18,181 nt of DNA from Kiritimatiellia bacterium. Its GTDB lineage: Bacteria > Verrucomicrobiota > Kiritimatiellia > RFP12 > UBA1067. The DNA lies in assembly GCA_016303225.1 (NCBI GenBank), contig JAEDMC010000037.1, positions 1 through 18,181 of the forward strand. Reading direction: 5' to 3'. Shown one piece after another: positions 13,880-18,181 of the stretch; position 1 is the stretch's first letter, and the number at the start of each line of letters is the position of its first letter. The position numbers and the translations under genes are program-made. The notes beneath the pieces are model-generated. The model saw only the letters and a list, made by a program, of their open reading frames with translations, was not told the origin of the DNA and did no database searches.

Positions 13880-15037
13880 ATGGCAGATGAAGTTGAGATG
13901 ATTCCGGTTGCAGGGGCTGAGCCGCCGAAGCCGACGCTGAAACTTGCTCCGGCGATTCACAAGCCGGTGGCGGGCGCTTCGACGGCGACGCTCAAGCCGG
14001 GCTTGAAGCTGCCGCCCAAGCCGGGCTTGGCCACGGGCTTGAAGCTGCCGCCCAAGCCGGGTGCGACGGCGACGGGTGCCTTGCGTCCGGGGCTGAAACT
14101 GCCGACGCAGAATGCGCTCAAGCCGGGTGTCCGGCTGCCGCCCAAGCCGATGATTCGCAAGCCGGGTGCGACGGTTTCCGCCGCGCCCGTTCCCAAGCCG
14201 ATTGCCGTGGACGCGCAGGGCGTCGGCAAGCTCCCGACCGTTTCCGCGACGGCGGTGGCCCGCGGTGATTCCGCGCCGGTGGCTGTGGATATCCCGAAGC
14301 CGATGGAGGCGCTCAAGTCGGTGACGCAGAAGCTCAAGGGCGTCACGCAGGAGATTCCGCAGCAGGCGATCCTGCACAAGACGGGCATCATCGCCGAGGG
14401 TGTGATGAGCGACGCGCAGAAAGAGGCGGCGAAGCACAAGACGGCGCGCATTTCGCTGGCGGACGCGATGGGCGTCGCGCCGGTGAAGGACGAAGCCGCG
14501 CCCATGAAGACCATTCGCATCAAGCGTCCGATCAACATTCCGTCGGCAACGGCGGCGTCGCCGGCTCAGCCTGCGGCTGAAGCGGCTCCTGCCGCCGCGC
14601 CTGCGGCCGCCGCACCAGCCGTTGCCGCACCTGCCGCTGCCGTACCTGCCGCTGCCGCACCTGCCGCAGCTCCGGCAGTGACGATGACACAGCGCAAGAC
14701 GCTGAAGATCGCGCGGCCCGGCAGCACGGGCGTTCGTCCGGCCGGAAAGTTCGGCGTCAAGCGTCCGGCGACCCAGGCGACGACGGTTGTGAAGTCCGCT
14801 CCTGCGGTGGACGCCAAGCCGGCGGATGGTGAGGTCGCCGACATTCCGGACATTCCCGCGATGCCGACGGCGCCGGTTCCCATGGCCGCAAGGGCGGACG
14901 AGGGCGCGTCCTGGGTGTGGACCCTTTCGGCCATCGTGCAGCTGGCGGCCTGTGCCGTGCTCGGCGCCTTGGTCTGGTTCCTGTACGAGAACACGCAGCT
15001 CGAGACCTTCTGCGGCGGCTTGGGCTGGGGCGCGTGA
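13880..15037 (+). CDS. Pro/Ala/Lys-rich protein with C-terminal membrane anchor
   Basis: I do not recognise a family for this 385-aa protein. Residues 38-97 are repeats of LKPGLKLPPKPG type, and 223-267 are an Ala/Pro tract. A single hydrophobic helix (about 345-368, WVWTLSAIVQLAACAVLGAL) sits near the C-terminus, with a 16-residue tail. The protein has no N-terminal signal, so the long disordered part is probably cytoplasmic and tail-anchored. A short motif recurs: HKTGI (166), HKTARIS (186), MKTIRIKRP (209) and RKTLKIARP (272), roughly K-T-x-(R/K)-(I/L). It starts the ABC operon, overlapping the permease start by 4 nt, so it may be a scaffold or accessory subunit of that system; this is an inference. 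Ribosome site GGAGG supports ATG 13880. Confidence 0.75.
   Translation: MADEVEMIPVAGAEPPKPTLKLAPAIHKPVAGASTATLKPGLKLPPKPGLATGLKLPPKPGATATGALRPGLKLPTQNALKPGVRLPPKPMIRKPGATVSAAPVPKPIAVDAQGVGKLPTVSATAVARGDSAPVAVDIPKPMEALKSVTQKLKGVTQEIPQQAILHKTGIIAEGVMSDAQKEAAKHKTARISLADAMGVAPVKDEAAPMKTIRIKRPINIPSATAASPAQPAAEAAPAAAPAAAAPAVAAPAAAVPAAAAPAAAPAVTMTQRKTLKIARPGSTGVRPAGKFGVKRPATQATTVVKSAPAVDAKPADGEVADIPDIPAMPTAPVPMAARADEGASWVWTLSAIVQLAACAVLGALVWFLYENTQLETFCGGLGWGA
13999..14061 (+). repeat. 27-nt direct repeat within the Pro-rich gene
   Basis: A 27-nt stretch occurs twice without change, at 13999-14025 and 14035-14061 (36-nt spacing). It encodes the GLKLPPKPG repeat, and a diverged third copy lies near 14117-14150. 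Identity at the DNA level suggests recent duplication. Confidence 0.8.
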
Positions 15038-15921
15038 GAAGATCTCTCGCGATCATCAAGGCAACGGCTCTGGAAATGCTTTCAGAGCCGTTGTCTTTGC
15101 TGATTTTGCTGGCGGCGCTGGTGATTGCCGTTTTCGCGCCGGCATTTCACTATCATCAGTTCGGCGAGGTGACGCGCATGGCGCGTGACGCGGGCTTCTC
15201 GGCGTTGCTGATCTGCGGCGGGGCTGTCGCGGTCTTCGGCACGATCAGGACCTTTCGCCGCGAAATCGAGTCGCGCACGTGCGAAATGGCCCTGGCGCAT
15301 CCGGTTTCGCGTCAGTCCTTCTTCCTGATGAAGGGAATCGGGGCCTTTGTTGCCTATCTGATCTTCGCGGCGATTGTCTTCTGCGTTTCGGTGACAATCG
15401 TCGAAGGTGCGGCGGTGGGCGGTCAAATCGCCAAGGCGACGGGCGACCTTGCGCGGCTCTGGGGGCCGTGCTTCGTGGCGGGCATTTGCGTCATGATCCT
15501 TCCGCTGGTCGTCGGCGCCGCGCTGAACCGCTTTGCCGGATGCCGTTTCGTGCTGTCGTTCTTCGCGGTGTCGGCCGCGCTGGCGCTGGCCGCCGGACTC
15601 TGGACGGCCTGCCGGAACTTTCCGCTGGTCGTCCGCATGCTTCCCGTCGCCCTGCTGATCGTTTTCCTGACGCTGGTGCTGCTCTTGGCGGCGGCGGCGT
15701 TTGCCGTCCGCCTGAAGGCGAACGCCGCCGCCGCATGCGTCGGCGTGGTCGTGACCCTGCTGGTTCCCGCGGTCGGCAACTATTACATGTCCGACGCGCT
15801 CACGGGCGGCGGTTCGGTCGGATGGACCTATGTCGGCCTGGCGGCGGCGGCGACGCTGCCCCTCGCGCTGATTTTCCTCTTTCTCGGGTTTAACTTTGCC
15901 AACGGACGGGACATGACATGA
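15034..15921 (+). CDS. ABC-2 type transporter permease (NosY/GldF-like)
   Basis: This 295-aa membrane protein has about six or seven helices (near 19-36, 54-71, 101-124, 146-165, 172-190, 203-225 and 265-286). The cytoplasmic segment FRREIESRTCEMALAHPVSR (74-93) between helices 2 and 3 matches the ABC-2 coupling-helix pattern of NosY/GldF permeases (RxEIExxT..xxLAxPxsR). The GTG at 15034 is chosen because it overlaps the preceding stop as GTGA; an upstream open stretch in this frame lies inside the Pro-rich gene. It lies directly before the ATPase gene, so the two surely work together. The substrate is unknown. Confidence 0.82.
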   Translation: MRRSLAIIKATALEMLSEPLSLLILLAALVIAVFAPAFHYHQFGEVTRMARDAGFSALLICGGAVAVFGTIRTFRREIESRTCEMALAHPVSRQSFFLMKGIGAFVAYLIFAAIVFCVSVTIVEGAAVGGQIAKATGDLARLWGPCFVAGICVMILPLVVGAALNRFAGCRFVLSFFAVSAALALAAGLWTACRNFPLVVRMLPVALLIVFLTLVLLLAAAAFAVRLKANAAAACVGVVVTLLVPAVGNYYMSDALTGGGSVGWTYVGLAAAATLPLALIFLFLGFNFANGRDMT

Positions 15922-16682
15922 ATGAAGACGAAATAGTCTGGCTTTCGGATGTGCGGAAGACGTTCCGCGACTTCTGGCTTCGTCCGACGGTCGCGGCCGT
16001 GGACGGGCTGTCGCTGGCGATTCGCCGCGGCGAGGTGTTCGGGCTTCTGGGGCCGAACGGATCCGGCAAGTCGACGACCATCAAGATGATCCTCGGGCTG
16101 CTGAGTCCGAGCGGCGGAACGGTGCGGCTGTTCGGCCTTCCGCCCCGCGACATCGCGGCGCGCCGGCGTCTCGGCTATCTGCCGGAACTCAGCTATCTTC
16201 ATCCGTTCCTGACCGCGCGGGAAACGCTGTCCTACTATGCGGGACTGTGCGGACTCGATCGTCGGGAGACGAAGCGCCGGACGGACGAGCTGCTCGAAAT
16301 GGTCGGCCTCGCCGATGTCGCGCGGCGGCCGGTCGGAGGCTTCTCGAAGGGCATGTCCCGCCGCGTGGCCCTGGCTTCGTCCCTGATCGGCAAGCCGGAC
16401 CTGCTGATCCTCGACGAGCCGACGAGCGGACTCGATCCCGTGTCCACCAAGGAGGTGAAGACGCTGATCAAGGCCCTGAGCGCCGGCGGCATGACGATTC
16501 TGATGACCTCGCATCTGCTGGCCGACGCGGAAGACGTCTGCGACCGCGTAATGATCCTCAATCACGGACGTTCGGTAGCCGAGGGCAAGGTGTCCGAACT
16601 CGGCACGAGCCTGGAGGACTTCTTCCTCGCGAAGGTCGGGGACGTCGGTTCGTTCAATCTTGCGGGCTTCCTGAAGGGCTGA
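15918..16682 (+). CDS. ABC transporter ATP-binding protein
   Basis: This 254-aa cytoplasmic ATPase has a complete set of motifs: Walker A GPNGSGKST (45-53), LGYLPE (85-90) at the Q-loop position with Glu instead of Gln, the signature GGFSKGMSRR (140-149), Walker B LLILDEP (162-168), the D-loop SGLDP (170-174) and the switch His199 (TSHLL). The LGYLPE and FSKGM variants are typical of the ABC-2 exporters related to NosF and drug-resistance ATPases. It sits between two dissimilar permease genes, overlapping the first by 4 nt and separated from the second by 1 nt. It should power a heterodimeric membrane complex. Confidence 0.95.
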   Translation: MNEDEIVWLSDVRKTFRDFWLRPTVAAVDGLSLAIRRGEVFGLLGPNGSGKSTTIKMILGLLSPSGGTVRLFGLPPRDIAARRRLGYLPELSYLHPFLTARETLSYYAGLCGLDRRETKRRTDELLEMVGLADVARRPVGGFSKGMSRRVALASSLIGKPDLLILDEPTSGLDPVSTKEVKTLIKALSAGGMTILMTSHLLADAEDVCDRVMILNHGRSVAEGKVSELGTSLEDFFLAKVGDVGSFNLAGFLKG

Positions 16683-16683
16683 C

Positions 16684-17946
16684 GTGCGCAAGTTTGCCGA
16701 GATCGTGATGCTGGAACTGCGCTCGCTCGTCCGTTCGCGGACGCTGGCGATGCTGGTTGTGGCGACCGTTGCTTGGATGTTCGGCCTGCCGCATGTCTTG
16801 AAGGGGGATGGCACGGCCGAAGGGGCGCGCGAGCTGTACCTGCGTTTTTCGCTCGGCGGAGTCTTCGTCCTCACGGTCATCGCCCTGCTGTCGTCGGCGA
16901 CCGGTTCGCTGGCGCGGGAGCGGGTGGCGAAACGGCTCCAGCTGACGATGGTCCGTCCGGTCCGCTGCTTTGTCCTCGTCCTCGGCAAGGCCGTGGCGCA
17001 CATGGCGGTCGGTGCCGTCGTGCTGCTGACGGCCTGTGCGGCGCTGGCGCTGGAAGTCGGCCTTTCCGCGCCGTGCTATCATGTGCTTTCGCCCGTCCTG
17101 CCGTCGGTGAAGGAGGAGGCTGCGGCGATGTACGAGGCGTACATGAAGGATCCGCAGACTCCCGAAGCGGTCAAGAAGGCCAAGAAGGAGGTCGTTCTGC
17201 GCATTCTTGCGGCCCGGGCGGTCGACCATTACCAGTCGATCCCGACGAACGAGGTGACGTCCTGGCGGTTCCCGAAATTTCATCCACAGGGGACGGATCT
17301 CCGAGTGCGGATGCGTTTTGCGGCGCAGTTCGACACGCGTCAGGACGTGCGGGGGCGGTTTACGCTGGGCGATTGGGCGGCGCCGGTCAGCAACATCACC
17401 CAGGCGGTCGTCACCGTGCCGCTGAGTCCGTCTCAGGTTTCAGAAGGTCCGGCGGACGCGTTGACCTTCTTCAACGGCGGCAAGGACGCGCTGATGCTGC
17501 GTCCGCGCAAGGACATCAACGTGCTGTTGCCGGCGGACGCCTTCGGCTTCAATCTGGTGCGCGCCTTTCTCGTGCTGCTGGCGATCTTGTCGCTGGTCGT
17601 TTCGTTCGGACTGTTCCTGTCGGCGGGCCTGGGGCGTCCGGTCGCCCTGTTCGTCGCGCTGGTGACGCTAATCGTCGGGGAGATGAGCCCGAGCGTCCTC
17701 GAGCAATATCCGGAGGAACTGGGCGCGAACGTCACTGACCGGATCGGACTTTTCATCACGCGCGTCGCCGTCGAGGCGACGAGTCCGATTTCCTCCGCCA
17801 CGCCGCTCGAGTCGCTGGCCAATGACGAGTGCGTCGAGCCGAAGGCCGTCGTGCGTTCGCTCGTGCTGGATGCCGTGGCCTTGCCGCTGATCCTTGCGTT
17901 CCTCTCGGCGCTGGTGATTCCGCGGAAGCAGGAAGACGCAGAATAG
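16684..17946 (+). CDS. ABC-2 type permease with large extracytoplasmic domain
   Basis: This 420-aa membrane protein has a predicted six-span layout: helices near 20-36, 55-75 and 104-127, a soluble loop of about 160 residues (128-288), then helices near 289-313, 316-334 and 392-413. The segment RERVAKRLQLTMVRPVRC (78-95) sits where the ABC-2 coupling helix lies. The large loop should be on the periplasmic side; it contains a Lys/Ala-rich helix (140-180) and a beta-rich part (200-250) that I cannot assign. The start is a GTG one base after the ATPase stop; no ATG fits better. It is the last gene before the terminator. This is most likely the second half of the exporter. The family call is moderate, as similarity is mainly topological and contextual. 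Confidence 0.72.
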   Translation: MRKFAEIVMLELRSLVRSRTLAMLVVATVAWMFGLPHVLKGDGTAEGARELYLRFSLGGVFVLTVIALLSSATGSLARERVAKRLQLTMVRPVRCFVLVLGKAVAHMAVGAVVLLTACAALALEVGLSAPCYHVLSPVLPSVKEEAAAMYEAYMKDPQTPEAVKKAKKEVVLRILAARAVDHYQSIPTNEVTSWRFPKFHPQGTDLRVRMRFAAQFDTRQDVRGRFTLGDWAAPVSNITQAVVTVPLSPSQVSEGPADALTFFNGGKDALMLRPRKDINVLLPADAFGFNLVRAFLVLLAILSLVVSFGLFLSAGLGRPVALFVALVTLIVGEMSPSVLEQYPEELGANVTDRIGLFITRVAVEATSPISSATPLESLANDECVEPKAVVRSLVLDAVALPLILAFLSALVIPRKQEDAE

Positions 17947-17956
17947 TCCGTCGCTT

Positions 17957-17999
17957 CCAGAACTAAACTGGAATTCTGAAAGCAAACTGGCTGAATTCC
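17957..17999. repeat. Small inverted and direct repeats after the ABC operon
   Basis: GGAATTC (17970-17976) and GAATTCC (17993-17999) form a perfect 7-bp inverted pair around a 16-nt loop. AAACTGG occurs directly repeated at 17965-17971 and 17984-17990. No T-run follows, so this is not a terminator by itself. The function is unknown. Confidence 0.45.
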
Positions 18000-18009
18000 G
18001 CTAAAGTCT

Positions 18010-18040
18010 GCCCAGTGCGATTCGTCGCATCGGGCGTTTT
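18010..18040 (+). terminator. Rho-independent terminator of the ABC operon
   Basis: GCCCAGTGCGA (18010-18020) pairs with TCGCATCGGGC (18025-18035) around a TTCG tetraloop. One A-C mismatch and one G-T wobble interrupt an otherwise complete 11-bp stem. It is followed by GTTTT. TTCG closing loops are typical of stable terminators; the short T-run lowers certainty slightly. Confidence 0.8.
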
Positions 18041-18072
18041 CGTCCTCCAGGCCTGCGTTTTTCTTTTCTTCG

Positions 18073-18119
18073 GTAGTCGGGCGCTCAATGCCGCGAAGCG
18101 GTGTTGAGTGACCGACTAC
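18073..18119. repeat. 22-bp intergenic palindrome
   Basis: GTAGTCGG (18073-18080) pairs perfectly with CCGACTAC (18112-18119). Inside, CTCAATGCCGC (18084-18094) pairs with GCGGTGTTGAG (18098-18108) using two G-T wobbles, with a GAA loop. The three-base joint between the two stems also pairs except for one G-A. There is no T-run on either side in the correct orientation, so it does not look like a terminator. It resembles REP-type or miniature palindromic elements. Confidence 0.65.
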
Positions 18120-18120
18120 A

Positions 18121-18160
18121 GCATTTGGGCATCTGGGCGATTGAGCATCCGGGCATTTCT
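18121..18160. repeat. 8-nt degenerate tandem repeat at window end
   Basis: Five 8-nt words follow directly after the palindrome: GCATTTGG (18121), GCATCTGG (18129), GCGATTGA (18137), GCATCCGG (18145) and GCATTTCT (18153). The consensus is GCATCTGG. The stretch 17947-18181 contains no gene that I can support. Confidence 0.78.
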
Positions 18161-18181
18161 CGCGTGATCGTGTAGACCTCG

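Noticed and set aside
14570..14690. The Ala/Pro codon repeats as a non-coding minisatellite
   Set aside because: They are in frame, lack a strict single period and are explained by an Ala-Pro-rich linker in the encoded protein.
18073..18119. The palindrome as a second terminator
   Set aside because: No T-run follows on either strand; the nearby pyrimidine run (about 18058-18070) lies on the wrong side for the + strand and reads as purines on the minus strand.

Overview
The window is GC-rich, gene-dense bacterial chromosome. All 19 protein-coding genes I support lie on the + strand: 18 complete genes and the 3' end of gap. A peptidoglycan-associated lipoprotein (Pal), a TatB/TatC pair and a Tat-type lipoprotein signal show a diderm (Gram-negative) cell. 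Overall gene content and style would fit the PVC/Verrucomicrobiota-Kiritimatiellota neighbourhood. That placement is an inference: there is no rRNA or other decisive marker gene in view.

Layout. (1) 1-283: the end of GAPDH, a long imperfect inverted repeat made of 7-nt words, a strong rho-independent terminator, then a promoter. (2) 284-11080: eleven tightly packed genes, with gaps of at most 22 nt and many ATGA-type overlaps. In order they are pal, tatB, tatC, a KtrB/TrkH potassium transporter, a PfkB-type sugar kinase, a short RNase R, a secreted C39-like peptidase, an NahK-like hexosamine kinase, a Tat-lipoprotein metallophosphatase, queE and an EamA-type transporter. No internal terminator is visible, so this could be one long transcription unit. 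(3) 11081-12463: a promoter, an HTH-EIIA fusion protein and a HAD phosphatase. (4) 12464-13840: a promoter, then pyrH and frr, the classic translation/UMP kinase pair. (5) 13880-17946: an ABC export module made of a Pro/Ala-rich single-span membrane protein, permease, ATPase, and a second permease with a large extracytoplasmic domain. (6) 17947-18181: no gene, but a terminator, a 22-bp palindrome and another short-word repeat.

How the genes fit together. The first operon mixes envelope and export functions (Pal, Tat, potassium uptake, secreted peptidase, exported phosphatase) with sugar phosphorylation, RNA decay and queuosine synthesis. The metallophosphatase has a textbook twin-arginine lipoprotein signal, so it is a probable client of the TatBC machinery encoded upstream. 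The ABC module looks like an exporter or envelope-remodelling system of unknown substrate.

The least expected signal is a class of degenerate tandem repeats with strict periods of 7, 8 or 9 nt. They occur in four non-coding stretches, and two of these fill the spacer almost exactly from stop codon to next start codon. A fifth tract sits in frame inside the RNase gene, where it encodes five (S/A)-R-x tripeptides. Each tract has its own word, so they are not copies of one element. A second notable signal is a pair of extended -10 promoters placed exactly 7 nt before a start codon, which predicts leaderless mRNAs.
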